This document shows positions 43,263 to 51,620 of a stretch of DNA of 64,000 nucleotides, in pieces. How positions within the stretch are numbered: position 1 is the first letter of the stretch; each line of letters begins with the position of its first letter. The notes under the pieces were generated by a model. It did no database searches. It saw only the letters and a list, made by a program, of their open reading frames with translations, and was not told where the DNA came from. Made by a program: the position numbers and the translations under genes. Source of the DNA: Lentisphaerae bacterium GWF2_57_35 (lineage in GTDB: Bacteria > Verrucomicrobiota > Kiritimatiellia > CAIQIC01 > GWF2-57-35); NCBI GenBank assembly GCA_001804865.1, contig MHBK01000064.1, positions 1 through 64,000 of the forward strand. The letters are read 5' to 3'.

Positions 43263-43559
43263 ATGCCTACATACGAATACGAATGTAAGAAATGCGGTAA
43301 TCAGTTTGAAAAATTTCAAAGTATGACGGAAAAGCCGCTTCAGCGGTGTCCGAAGTGCCGCGGCAAAGTGGCGCGGTTGATTGGAACGGGGGCGGGCATC
43401 ATTTTCAAGGGCTCCGGCTTTTATGCGACCGATTATCGCAGCGACAGCTACAAGAGCGCCGCTCGGACGGACAGCGCAAGTTCGTCGGCCTCGTCCAGCA
43501 AGAGCGACGTCAAGAGTTCGTCGAGCAAAACGGAAACAACGACAACGTCAAAAATCTGA
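43263..43559 (+). CDS. FmdB-family zinc-ribbon protein
   Basis: A 98-residue protein beginning MPTYEYECKKCG, with the second zinc pair CPKCRG (about residues 30-33): the FmdB/PF09723 putative regulatory zinc ribbon. GTGAGIIFKGSGFYATDY is also family-typical. The C-terminal 35 residues are a low-complexity Ser/Lys/Thr tail. The function of the family is not well established. The stop overlaps the next ATG by one base. Confidence 0.9.
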   Translation: MPTYEYECKKCGNQFEKFQSMTEKPLQRCPKCRGKVARLIGTGAGIIFKGSGFYATDYRSDSYKSAARTDSASSSASSSKSDVKSSSSKTETTTTSKI

Positions 43560-44266
43560 TGCAAATAACATGCCATCAATGTGGTACGCAGAACGATTTC
43601 GGGCGGGTCTTCTGCATCAAGTGCGGCCTTAAGCTCGATTTTGAAAAGGCCGAGCGCAAGCTGCATTCGATGCGGCGGGGTCGCCATCGTAGTTCTTTGT
43701 GGCGTTGGGCGCGCGGGTTGCTTCTGATGGGTTTGGCGGGCATAGGCGGGCTTGCCTTTTGGCCTGTGCCGCCGACCGGAGCGGTCGGTGCGAAGGAGCA
43801 GGCCGAGTCGTTTCGCTCCAAGATATTCCTGCTGGAGGAAGCCTTGGTGGAAAAACGCGCGGCTTCGGCGGAGTTTTCCGAGGAAGAAGTCAACGCGCAT
43901 CTGGCCCAGATGGTTCGCTATACCCAATCCCAAACGACCAATCAGTCCATGTGGAGCTTGCGGTTGGACGGCATCAACATGGCTTTTCGTTCGGAGCAAT
44001 GCGTTCTTCTCGTCACGGTTTCGCGTCCGCCGGTGGTGTTGACCTACGAGCTGACTCTTGTCCCGACGGCGAAGAAGAGTCTGCTGCAGGGCGACATCCA
44101 AAATGTTCGCTGGGGGCATCTGCCCATTCCGGCGCCGACATCGAAGTGGCTGGTCGATAGAATTTCACAGGTCTTATTCAACATGAAACGCGAAAAAGCC
44201 GTGCTGGACCATTCGGAAGGCCGCCCGGCTCAAGGGAAAATCCTGCTGGAAGTACGGTCGTCCTGA
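43559..44266 (+). CDS. Zinc-ribbon membrane protein of unknown function
   Basis: The 235-residue protein starts with a zinc ribbon (CHQCG and CIKCG, residues 5-24), then a basic stretch with Arg/His (about 30-50) and one membrane helix (about 50-70, GLLLMGLAGIGGLAFW). The remaining ~160 residues are outside, with no family I recognise: a helical start, then beta strands (SMWSLRLDGINMAFRSEQCVLLVTVSRPPVVLTYELTLVP). The topology suggests a cytoplasmic ribbon and a periplasmic domain. It is coupled to the FmdB-type gene and precedes the ABC-class ATPase by 20 bases. Confidence 0.75.
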   Translation: MQITCHQCGTQNDFGRVFCIKCGLKLDFEKAERKLHSMRRGRHRSSLWRWARGLLLMGLAGIGGLAFWPVPPTGAVGAKEQAESFRSKIFLLEEALVEKRAASAEFSEEEVNAHLAQMVRYTQSQTTNQSMWSLRLDGINMAFRSEQCVLLVTVSRPPVVLTYELTLVPTAKKSLLQGDIQNVRWGHLPIPAPTSKWLVDRISQVLFNMKREKAVLDHSEGRPAQGKILLEVRSS

Positions 44267-44286
44267 CAGGATCATCGAAAGGAAGC

Positions 44287-45999
44287 ATGAGAGACAAAAA
44301 CGAATTCCTTCACATCTTGAACGAAATCGACCGCCGGAATGGCTTGGAATATGAGCAGTTGACCGGGGATTTTGACTTTTCACGGTACATTCTCAAGTTT
44401 GGCCGCCCGCAGCTCAATGGGCTCCAAGCGCCCTTCATGCTGGCCGTTCTTCGGGTGCCTCAAAGCATTGCCGGATTTCCGCCGGACCTTTTCAATACGG
44501 CCATTCGTCGTACGGGATTGGAGGACTTGCTGACCCGCAAGCTGTCGCATTTCATCGAGCAGTTGGCTCATTTTGGGGAACAAGGGCTGGCCCGACGGCA
44601 ACTGCATGCAGTCAAGCCCGGCCAGAAGATCCTGCCCCGATCGTCGGTTCAGGTGACGGAGGATTATGTGGAGGCGCGCGTCGGCGTTGAGCTGCCATCG
44701 AACCGCGGCCTCGTTCAGGCTGCGGCCGCCCGCGATTTATTCTTCGAGGATTTGCCCGAGGTGGTCAATCACGCCCTGGTGTTCTGCAATCTTGACGAAA
44801 AGGAAGTCAACGAATTTGTCGACAGCATGGAAGACGCCGATGCGATCCGACAGTCGTTGCCGACGCGCGGTTGGGTGGGTTTTGTGGCGGAAGGTTCGTG
44901 CCCTTCACGAAAGCCGGGCTCCGACGATCCCGATTATTATCAGTCGCTTCCCGTATCGGCATCGGGCGGCTTGTTGTCGGAGATTCAAGTGCCCCGGGCG
45001 GGTTCGGTCAAGGGAATCGGCATTCCCGCCGGAGTTACGCTGGTGTTGGGCGACGCGTTTTCGGGGCGGACGGAAGTGATGCGGGCTCTGGCTTCGGGTA
45101 TTTACAATCATGTGCCTGGCGACGGGCGCGAAGCGATCGTCACCGTTCCGGATGCCGTCTACATCAAGGCCGATCCGGGGCGCAGCATTCATCGCGTGAA
45201 TCTGGGCGCTTTTCTCGATGGCCGCCCGGATTTCGGGGACATCCGTCAATACTCGCATGAATCGGCCGATTCTTTTTCTTCCCAGGCGGCTTCGATAGCG
45301 GAAATGCTGGAGGCGGGCGCGAGGGTGCTGCTGTTGGACGAATCGGATTCGGTGGCGGAATTCCTTTCCGTCGATTCGCGGGTGGCGAATTTGCCCTCGG
45401 AAGCGCCTGGCGGGGTCTATCCCCTGTCTGAGCATGTCAACCAATTGGCCAATGAACTCGGGGTTTCCCTGGTCATTGCAGGAAATGCGGCGGTTGCCGG
45501 TCTGATTCCCGCTGCCGATACGATTTTAAAGATAGAACATTTCAAGATTTCCGATATTACCCAGCAAGCCAAGGCGCTGGTGCGCGAAAACGAAAAGACG
45601 CCGGCCCGGAAGGATCGTCCCCTGGAGGAGTCCAGCCGGTGGGTTGTTCCCAGCAGCCTGGACCCCATGAAAGGGACCCACAGCGTTTTTGTGAAGGCGT
45701 CGGGCACTCATCGGCTGGATTTCGGGCGCGTGACGGTCGATCTGAGCAGTCTGGTTCAGCTTGCGGAAGTCAACCAGACGGCCACGATCGGACAGATTCT
45801 CTGCTATTTGAAGGAACGCTACATGGATCAACCTCGTCCCATCCGCGAAATACTCGATCTGATCGACCGCGATTTGAGCACGGAGGGGCTGGAAGTGTTG
45901 ACCCGCGATCTCCGGGGGGATTTGGCGCGGCCCCGGCGTTATGAAATCGCTATGGCGTTGAACCGGCTTCCGTCGCTTCGGATTGCTGCGGGGAGTTAG
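44287..45999 (+). CDS. ABC-class P-loop ATPase (PF09818-like) with altered Walker A
   Basis: A 570-residue protein that resembles 'predicted ATPase of the ABC class' over its length: the N-terminal region with PFMLAVLRVP, ISAS-like SGGLLSEI, then VTLVLGDAFSGRTEVMRALASGIYNHVPGDGRE. The Walker A is GDAFSGRT, with Arg where the family has Lys. Walker B-like VLLLDESDSVAEF follows, and a Q/signature region with HVNQLANELGVSLVIAGN. With Lys replaced by Arg, nucleotide hydrolysis may be weakened. The role of the family is unknown. It could be co-transcribed with the zinc-ribbon genes in front. Confidence 0.82.
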   Translation: MRDKNEFLHILNEIDRRNGLEYEQLTGDFDFSRYILKFGRPQLNGLQAPFMLAVLRVPQSIAGFPPDLFNTAIRRTGLEDLLTRKLSHFIEQLAHFGEQGLARRQLHAVKPGQKILPRSSVQVTEDYVEARVGVELPSNRGLVQAAAARDLFFEDLPEVVNHALVFCNLDEKEVNEFVDSMEDADAIRQSLPTRGWVGFVAEGSCPSRKPGSDDPDYYQSLPVSASGGLLSEIQVPRAGSVKGIGIPAGVTLVLGDAFSGRTEVMRALASGIYNHVPGDGREAIVTVPDAVYIKADPGRSIHRVNLGAFLDGRPDFGDIRQYSHESADSFSSQAASIAEMLEAGARVLLLDESDSVAEFLSVDSRVANLPSEAPGGVYPLSEHVNQLANELGVSLVIAGNAAVAGLIPAADTILKIEHFKISDITQQAKALVRENEKTPARKDRPLEESSRWVVPSSLDPMKGTHSVFVKASGTHRLDFGRVTVDLSSLVQLAEVNQTATIGQILCYLKERYMDQPRPIREILDLIDRDLSTEGLEVLTRDLRGDLARPRRYEIAMALNRLPSLRIAAGS

Positions 46000-46054
46000 G
46001 TCGCGGCGATCGGTGTGCCGTGAGCCGTAATTGGTAAACCGTGGTGGAGTTTGT

Positions 46055-46510
46055 ATGAAGCTGCTGGTTCAGAGAGTTCTCAAGGCCAGTGTGACGGTTG
46101 GCGGACGGACAACCGCTTCGATAGGGCCGGGGATGCTCGTTCTCGTGGGCATTGCGTGCGGCGATAACGCATTGGATGCCTCTTTCCTGGCGCGCAAAGC
46201 CGCGCAGTTGCGTATTTTCAACGATGAACAAGGGAAAATGAATCGGTCCATCGATGCGGTTCACGGGGAGTTTCTGGCCGTCAGCCAGTTTACGTTGTAC
46301 GGCGATTGCGCCGGCGGAAATCGCCCCAGTTACACCGAAGCCGCCGCTCCCGACGAAGCCAAAGGCCTTTACGAGCAATTCGTGGTCTCTCTTCGCGCGA
46401 TGGGGCATCGGGTGCACACGGGGGAATTCCGGGAGCACATGCTGGTGGAGTCGGTCAATGACGGTCCGGTGACGTTGATCCTGGAAAGCCGGGGGAGAAT
46501 GACGTCGTGA
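46055..46510 (+). CDS. dtd: D-aminoacyl-tRNA deacylase
   Basis: A 151-residue DTD with both signature motifs: SQFTLYGD (about residues 78-85) and NDGPVT (about 137-142, the Gly-cisPro motif). It removes D-amino acids and glycine wrongly attached to tRNA. The ATG at 46055 begins MKLLVQRVLKASV, the normal N-terminus. The stop overlaps the GTG of the next gene by GTGA, so the two are coupled. Confidence 0.96.
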   Translation: MKLLVQRVLKASVTVGGRTTASIGPGMLVLVGIACGDNALDASFLARKAAQLRIFNDEQGKMNRSIDAVHGEFLAVSQFTLYGDCAGGNRPSYTEAAAPDEAKGLYEQFVVSLRAMGHRVHTGEFREHMLVESVNDGPVTLILESRGRMTS

Positions 46511-47874
46511 GGTCTGATATCCGACGGTTGTTCCCGATTGGCGTCTGTCTGCTCCTGGCTTGGCCGGCGGGGGCTCAAACCTCCGCCTCCGAATCTCCGG
46601 CGGCCTCTTCTTCCGCAGCGGCCATCAGCTTATCCCGTCGTTTCGTGGCGACCGGCATGACGACGGTCGAAAACATGGAGTTGGCGGCCGCCGCCGACCA
46701 GGTGGCCCGAAAGCTGGAGCAGTCCGTTGGGAAGAACCTTCCCTTCAGCCGCGAATCGATCGTCGGCATTTCCATTCGCCGCGACGAAAAGCAGGCGCAT
46801 GGCCGCGTAGTGAAGGCCCAGGGCTGGGTGGATCGCCGGTTGGAGCAAAAGCTGATTATAACGAACCTTGAACAAGTGGATCAAGAGGATGTTCTCGAGG
46901 GGCTTTGCTGGTTGCTGTTGAATCGGTATGTGATGATTCTTCAATCCTCGGATGCCCGGCGCGCCAAACCGGGCGCTGTGCCCGACTGGATTTCCGTTGG
47001 AATGGCGCAGAATCTGTTTTTGTCGTTGCGGGCGCGAAACAGCGAAGCGGTAGTGAAGTTGTGGGAGCAGCAACAGGGTTTGTCGTTTGCCGAGGTGGTC
47101 GACTTGGAGTATCTGCCCGAGGGACGGTGGAGCGAAAAAGCGTTTTCAGCCCTGGCCGTGGATTGGCTGGCCTCTCAGGCGACGACTCCGTCGTTTTGGG
47201 ATCAGGTTTTCCAGCGGCGCGCGGATCGTCTGGCCCTTTCTCCGGAATGGGCGGCTTCGAACGTGTTGCGGGCGGTTTCGGTGCGCGATGTGGAAAAAGG
47301 GTGGGACTTGTGGCTCGCGCATCAAACGGAAATCAAGAGGGAGTGGGGGACCGTGACGGACGTTCAGATTGAAGCCCTGCGCAGCCTTTTTGTCGTTCGA
47401 CCGAACCAATTGGGCGTTGCTCCCGGGGCTGACGCTCCTGCCTGGATGACGATGGGCGATTTACTCCTTCACCGGGGCAAGCCCTGGTTCGATCCGATGG
47501 TCGCCCGGTTGGAATTGAAGGTGCGCAGCCAAGGCCTGGCCCAAGCGGGCGAATATAAGACGGTGGTCGATCTCTATGCCGAATATTTATCTGAGCTGAC
47601 GCGATATCCTTCGAAAAGCTTTTGGTATCGCGTTTTTCATCGGCGTCCCGGCGATCGGCAATTGCAGTCGCAATTGGCCGAAGCCGACAAGGCTCTGCTT
47701 CGGCTTGAAGCATCCGTACGCGAGCGGGACTTGTACATGGACGGGGCTGAAAAGACTTTTGCCGCCCATGTGGAACCTTTGGTTGCCGCCCAAATCGGTA
47801 TGGACATGGAAAAGGCGATCACCCGGTCCTCTCTTCAAAAATATGTCGATGAAGTTGAGCAGCAGATGAAGTAG
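46507..47874 (+). CDS. Exported protein, possible degenerate peptidase-MA-like
   Basis: A 455-residue protein with a signal peptide (about 1-22, LLLAWPAGAQ). From about residue 115, EGLCWLLLNRYVMIL, a spacer and AVPDWISVGMAQNLFLSL have the outline of a gluzincin/peptidase-MA domain (helix, then P-x-W-h-x-x-G-h-A), but the HExxH zinc helix is not there. If related, it is inactive. The C-terminal 150 residues are helical. It starts with GTG overlapping the dtd stop. It is followed after about 160 bases by another exported protein. Confidence 0.65.
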   Translation: MRSDIRRLFPIGVCLLLAWPAGAQTSASESPAASSSAAAISLSRRFVATGMTTVENMELAAAADQVARKLEQSVGKNLPFSRESIVGISIRRDEKQAHGRVVKAQGWVDRRLEQKLIITNLEQVDQEDVLEGLCWLLLNRYVMILQSSDARRAKPGAVPDWISVGMAQNLFLSLRARNSEAVVKLWEQQQGLSFAEVVDLEYLPEGRWSEKAFSALAVDWLASQATTPSFWDQVFQRRADRLALSPEWAASNVLRAVSVRDVEKGWDLWLAHQTEIKREWGTVTDVQIEALRSLFVVRPNQLGVAPGADAPAWMTMGDLLLHRGKPWFDPMVARLELKVRSQGLAQAGEYKTVVDLYAEYLSELTRYPSKSFWYRVFHRRPGDRQLQSQLAEADKALLRLEASVRERDLYMDGAEKTFAAHVEPLVAAQIGMDMEKAITRSSLQKYVDEVEQQMK

Positions 47875-48035
47875 ATCGGCCTCGGATATTGTAGCCGCCG
47901 GCCTTTTAATGCCCGAGTCGCAGCCGGGCGCCCATTTATGCTTTTCGGACACGGGTTTATGATCTACTATGCCGGCATATCTCCGGAAGAGACGATGTAA
48001 AACCCTCTGGCCGGGCTACAAGAATTGGAGGATGG

Positions 48036-48779
48036 GTGAATAGCATAGGCCTTGATGCGTTTCGAAAAGGTGTGGTCAAAAAGAGCCTGCCTCTGTTGTT
48101 GATTGCGGCGTCAGGCGGGTGGTGGTGCGGTTGCTCCGGGAAATCGTCGTCCGGGGCCAACGGCCAGGCAACCGGCGACGTAGAGCTGGTTGCGGCGGCC
48201 GGAACCAACGGGGAAGAGGGCGTCGTAATAACATCCAATGCCCAGCCCACCGTGGAATTCTCGGCGACGATAGACGAGTCCGTCTCCGAACCGGCCGTCG
48301 AACGGGCCATCGAACCGGCTGCTCCGCCTTCGATTTCTCCTGCCGAAGTGGAAGCCTTGAAAGCGGAGGTGGAAAGATCCCGGCAGGCCGAAGTGGATCG
48401 GCAAGCCGCACTGAAGATCTTGAACGAAAAGATCGCGGGGTTGGAATCCGATTTGGCGACGGCCCGGAGCGCAACGGAAAAAGGGGCCTCCGACCTGAAG
48501 GCGGCCCAAGCCGAGAGCGAACAGCTCAAGACAGAAAACGAGCGGCTGAAACAGCTTGATTTCGTCGAGTATGCGCGTCTGGTCGAGCTGACGAAAACTT
48601 CGCCGGACGACGCGGTAAAGGCGTGGCCGCTGTTCATCGAGAAGTTCCCTCTGAGTTCCTTGAACAAGAAAGCTCAGGAACAGTTCCAGGAAGCCCAACG
48701 GCAGGCGCGGGATGCCTGGGAGCGGAAGTTTGGCGGCAGGGCCATCTATACCGACCGGGCGCCCCTGGAAAGGCCGTAA
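48036..48779 (+). CDS. Exported coiled-coil protein, probable lipoprotein
   Basis: A 247-residue protein starting with GTG (48036; GGAGGATGG lies about 8 bases before). The hydrophobic start (about 14-31, SLPLLLIAASGGWWCGC) ends in a Cys-x-Cys that could be a lipobox, though it is not standard. A low-complexity acidic linker follows, then a long coiled coil (about 105-180, VEALKAEVERSRQAEVDRQAALK and similar heptads), and a helical end with FVEYARLVELTKTSPDDAVKAWPLFIEKFP, like a TPR helix pair. Function unknown; it might bind the cell wall. Confidence 0.75.
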   Translation: MNSIGLDAFRKGVVKKSLPLLLIAASGGWWCGCSGKSSSGANGQATGDVELVAAAGTNGEEGVVITSNAQPTVEFSATIDESVSEPAVERAIEPAAPPSISPAEVEALKAEVERSRQAEVDRQAALKILNEKIAGLESDLATARSATEKGASDLKAAQAESEQLKTENERLKQLDFVEYARLVELTKTSPDDAVKAWPLFIEKFPLSSLNKKAQEQFQEAQRQARDAWERKFGGRAIYTDRAPLERP

Positions 48780-48810
48780 CAGCCGTTCAACAATGCATGG
48801 GAGCCGAACG

Positions 48811-49683
48811 ATGATGAAAGGTATCATTCTGGCCGGTGGATCGGGCACCCGGCTGTATCCCCTGACGCGGGTCGTAAGCAAGCAACTGCTGCCGGTCTAC
48901 GACAAGCCGATGATTTATTATCCGCTTTCCGTTCTGATGCTGGCCGGCATCCGCGACATTCTGATTATTAGCACCCCGGACGATCTGCCGCGTTTTCGAG
49001 CCTTGTTGAGCGATGGCCGGCAGTTTGGTCTTCGGATCAGCTATGCGGAGCAACCTCGCCCCGAAGGTTTGGCGCAGGCCTTTGTGATCGGCAAATCTTT
49101 CATTGGAAAAGACCCGGTGGCGCTGATTCTGGGCGATAACATCTTCTACGGGCACGGGTTGTCCGGCATTTTGAAGCGGGCGGGACAGGTGAGTGAGGGC
49201 GGCTTGATTTTCGGCTATCTGGTGAAGGATCCCGAACGGTACGGCGTGGTGGAATTCGACGAGACCGGCCAGGTGTTGAGCATCGAAGAAAAACCGGACC
49301 GCCCCAAATCGCGGTATGCCGTTCCCGGGTTGTATTTTTACGATGCCGAAGTGGTGCGGATCGCCGAAAATCTGCGGCCGTCGCCGCGGGGGGAACTGGA
49401 GATCACGGACCTCAATCTGGAATATCTCCGCCGCGGCGCTTTGCGCGTGGAATTGTTGGGCCGCGGGTTTGCCTGGTTGGACACCGGCACGCACGAATCG
49501 CTTTTGCAGGCGTCGAATTTCGTTCAAACCATCCAGGACCGGCAGGGGATGAAGATTTCCTGCGTCGAGGAAATTGCCTATCGGCTCGGGTATATCACAC
49601 GCGCCCAACTGCAGACGCTGGCGGGCGACCTGAACAAGAACGATTATGGCCAGTATCTGATGAAAATGCTTGAAGGAGATTAA
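48811..49683 (+). CDS. rfbA: Glucose-1-phosphate thymidylyltransferase
   Basis: The 290-residue protein begins MMKGIILAGGSGTRLYPLT with the nucleotide-binding GGSGTRL and KQLLPVYDKPMIYYPLS, followed by QPRPEGLAQAF, LILGDNIFYG and EEKPDRPKS. These are the RfbA/RmlA signatures. It makes dTDP-glucose, the first step to dTDP-rhamnose and related sugars of O antigen or capsule. GGGAG lies 7-8 bases upstream of 48811. rfbC follows after 4 bases; rfbB and rfbD are not in view. Confidence 0.96.
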   Translation: MMKGIILAGGSGTRLYPLTRVVSKQLLPVYDKPMIYYPLSVLMLAGIRDILIISTPDDLPRFRALLSDGRQFGLRISYAEQPRPEGLAQAFVIGKSFIGKDPVALILGDNIFYGHGLSGILKRAGQVSEGGLIFGYLVKDPERYGVVEFDETGQVLSIEEKPDRPKSRYAVPGLYFYDAEVVRIAENLRPSPRGELEITDLNLEYLRRGALRVELLGRGFAWLDTGTHESLLQASNFVQTIQDRQGMKISCVEEIAYRLGYITRAQLQTLAGDLNKNDYGQYLMKMLEGD

Positions 49684-49687
49684 CCGG

Positions 49688-50248
49688 ATGGATTTGTTGT
49701 GCGAAAAGACGAGTATTCCCGATGTGCTTCTGATTACCCCGAAGGTCTATGGCGATCGGCGCGGTTTTTTCATGGAGACCTTCCACGAAAAAAAATACCG
49801 GGAACTGGGCATCGACAAGCCTTTCGTCCAGGACAATTACTCCCATTCCCACCGGGGAACGCTGCGGGGGCTTCACTACCAGCGGCCGCACAGCCAGTCC
49901 AAGCTGGTTTCGGTGCTCAACGGCAAGGTTTATGATGTGGCTGTGGATATCCGGGTGGGCTCTCCCACCTTCGGGCGTTGGGTGGGGTTGGTGTTGTCGG
50001 ATGAAAATCGTTGCCAGTTGTTCATTCCGGAAGGCTTTGCGCACGGCTTCTGCGTGTTGAGCGAAGAAGTCGATTTCATGTACAAATGCACCGACTTCTA
50101 TTCGCCGGCCGATGAGCACGGCATTTTGTGGTCCGATCCGGCCCTGGGCATCGAGTGGCCCAAGGTGGAGCCGATTCTTTCCGACAAGGATACCCGATAT
50201 CCCGTACTCTCGGCGATGACCCCGGAACAATTGCCTGACTATGGCTGA
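49688..50248 (+). CDS. rfbC: dTDP-4-dehydrorhamnose 3,5-epimerase
   Basis: The 186-residue cupin has the RmlC motifs: VYGDRRGFFMETFHEKKY, FVQDNYSHSHRGTLRGLHYQ with the catalytic His, GKVYDVAVDIRVGSPTFG and FIPEGFAHGFCVLSEEVDFMYKC. It epimerises the 4-keto-6-deoxy sugar at C3 and C5. GAAGGAGA from the end of rfbA serves as its ribosome site, spaced well for the ATG at 49688; an ATG at 49670 overlaps rfbA. Confidence 0.95.
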   Translation: MDLLCEKTSIPDVLLITPKVYGDRRGFFMETFHEKKYRELGIDKPFVQDNYSHSHRGTLRGLHYQRPHSQSKLVSVLNGKVYDVAVDIRVGSPTFGRWVGLVLSDENRCQLFIPEGFAHGFCVLSEEVDFMYKCTDFYSPADEHGILWSDPALGIEWPKVEPILSDKDTRYPVLSAMTPEQLPDYG

Positions 50249-50365
50249 AAAGCGCGCGACGGAGGCTGTTTTTATTGGGAAAAGCGAAAAAAAGCGGAAT
50301 GATGAATGTTTTGAGTTGCCCCACGCCTTCTTTTTGCTAATGTTCGCCGGTTCTTTTGATTGGAA

Positions 50366-50441
50366 GACCCCATCGTCTAGAGGCCTAGGACACCAGGTTT
50401 TCATCCTGGTAACACGAGTTCGAATCTCGTTGGGGTCGCCA
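50366..50441 (+). tRNA. tRNA-Glu (anticodon TTC)
   Basis: A full cloverleaf: acceptor GACCCCA (50366-50372) pairs with TGGGGTC (50431-50437), discriminator G, and CCA is encoded at 50439-50441. The anticodon arm is CCAGG-TTTTCAT-CCTGG with anticodon TTC. The T arm has GTTCGAATC. The next gene starts 24 bases after the tRNA. Confidence 0.97.
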
Positions 50442-50464
50442 AAATCGTCGAGTTGCCAACCAAC

Positions 50465-51487
50465 ATGACCTTTTCGACAAGGCGGCTGATCAAAGAGGGT
50501 ATTTCTTTTGCCGTGGAAGGCTCTGGACTCCTTCGGCGGTTGCATCGCGGGCATGTGCTGATGCTGCTTTATCATCGGGTCCTGCCGGATGAAGAACTCG
50601 GACGACTGAGTTTTTCCCGCTCCACCATGGTTTCCTGTTCCTCGTTTGAGCATAATCTCGAATATCTTCGGCGGGCTTATGAGCCGCTTTCGATGGCCGA
50701 TTATCTGCAACGCCTGAACGACGGCTCATGGGACGAGCGCCGCAGTTATCTGGTGCTGACCTTTGACGACGGGTGGTCCGATAATTACCACCATGCTTGG
50801 CCTCTCCTGAAAAAATACGACATGCCGGCCACTATTTTTGTTTCCACGGAGCTGGTCGGAGAAGCGCAGTCTTTTTGGTGGGAGGAAATCGGCGAAATCT
50901 TTCAGGCCCTCGCCCCTGACTCAACGAAACGCGCGCAAGCGAGGAAGGTCGTAGAGTCCTTTCTGGGCGCTTTCGGAAAACCGGGCGAGGAAGCCATCGA
51001 CGATTTGATCGAGCGCATCAAGAGCCTTGCTTATCCCCGGATACGGGAGCTTATCGCCAGCCTTTCGCCGTTGGTGAACCGTTCGTCGTCGCCCTCGGCG
51101 TTGACCTGGGCTCAAATCGAGGAAATGTCCGGACACGGCCTGGTCCGCTTCGGGCCGCATGGCGCCCGGCATGCCCTTTTGCCCCGTTTGTCTGCCGAAG
51201 CATCTTCCCAAGAGATTTTAGGATCGATGAAGGCCTTGGCCTCGCATGCCGAGGTTCGGTGGGATCCGGTTTTTAGTTATCCGGGAGGAGCCTATGACGC
51301 CCGAACGGTTGAGCAGGTTCGCCAGGCGGGCTGTACGGCGGCGCTGACCGTCGATCCGGGCGTGAATTCGTTCCGGCCGCCGGATACGTTCCGCTTGCGG
51401 CGAATCAATGTGGACGCTCAGTCGGCGTCGTCTCCGGCGTTATTCAAGTTTCGGCTGGTCCGGGCGACGGCGGAGGGATTGCTGTAG
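50465..51487 (+). CDS. Polysaccharide deacetylase family protein
   Basis: A 340-residue NodB-domain protein. MLLYHRVLPDE, the catalytic Asp pair in LTFDDGWSDN, the zinc-binding FGPHGARHALLP (HxxxH) and a VFSYPGGAYD motif follow the usual order. It likely removes N- or O-acetyl groups from an envelope or exported polysaccharide, consistent with the sugar-nucleotide genes upstream. A stretch of about 70 residues is inserted between the motifs (about 135-215). No clear signal peptide is visible, so the compartment is uncertain. The ATG at 50465 has a weak ribosome site. Confidence 0.88.
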   Translation: MTFSTRRLIKEGISFAVEGSGLLRRLHRGHVLMLLYHRVLPDEELGRLSFSRSTMVSCSSFEHNLEYLRRAYEPLSMADYLQRLNDGSWDERRSYLVLTFDDGWSDNYHHAWPLLKKYDMPATIFVSTELVGEAQSFWWEEIGEIFQALAPDSTKRAQARKVVESFLGAFGKPGEEAIDDLIERIKSLAYPRIRELIASLSPLVNRSSSPSALTWAQIEEMSGHGLVRFGPHGARHALLPRLSAEASSQEILGSMKALASHAEVRWDPVFSYPGGAYDARTVEQVRQAGCTAALTVDPGVNSFRPPDTFRLRRINVDAQSASSPALFKFRLVRATAEGLL

Positions 51488-51620
51488 TCCGGTCCCGTTC
51501 TTGTGTCGCACGAGCGGCTTGGCCTGGCGGAGGATAGGTCCGTGTAGGCCGGGTCTGTACCCGGTGCGATTTTATTCGACGAGGATGGCGAAAAAAGCCG
51601 GGATACGATAGATTTCATTT

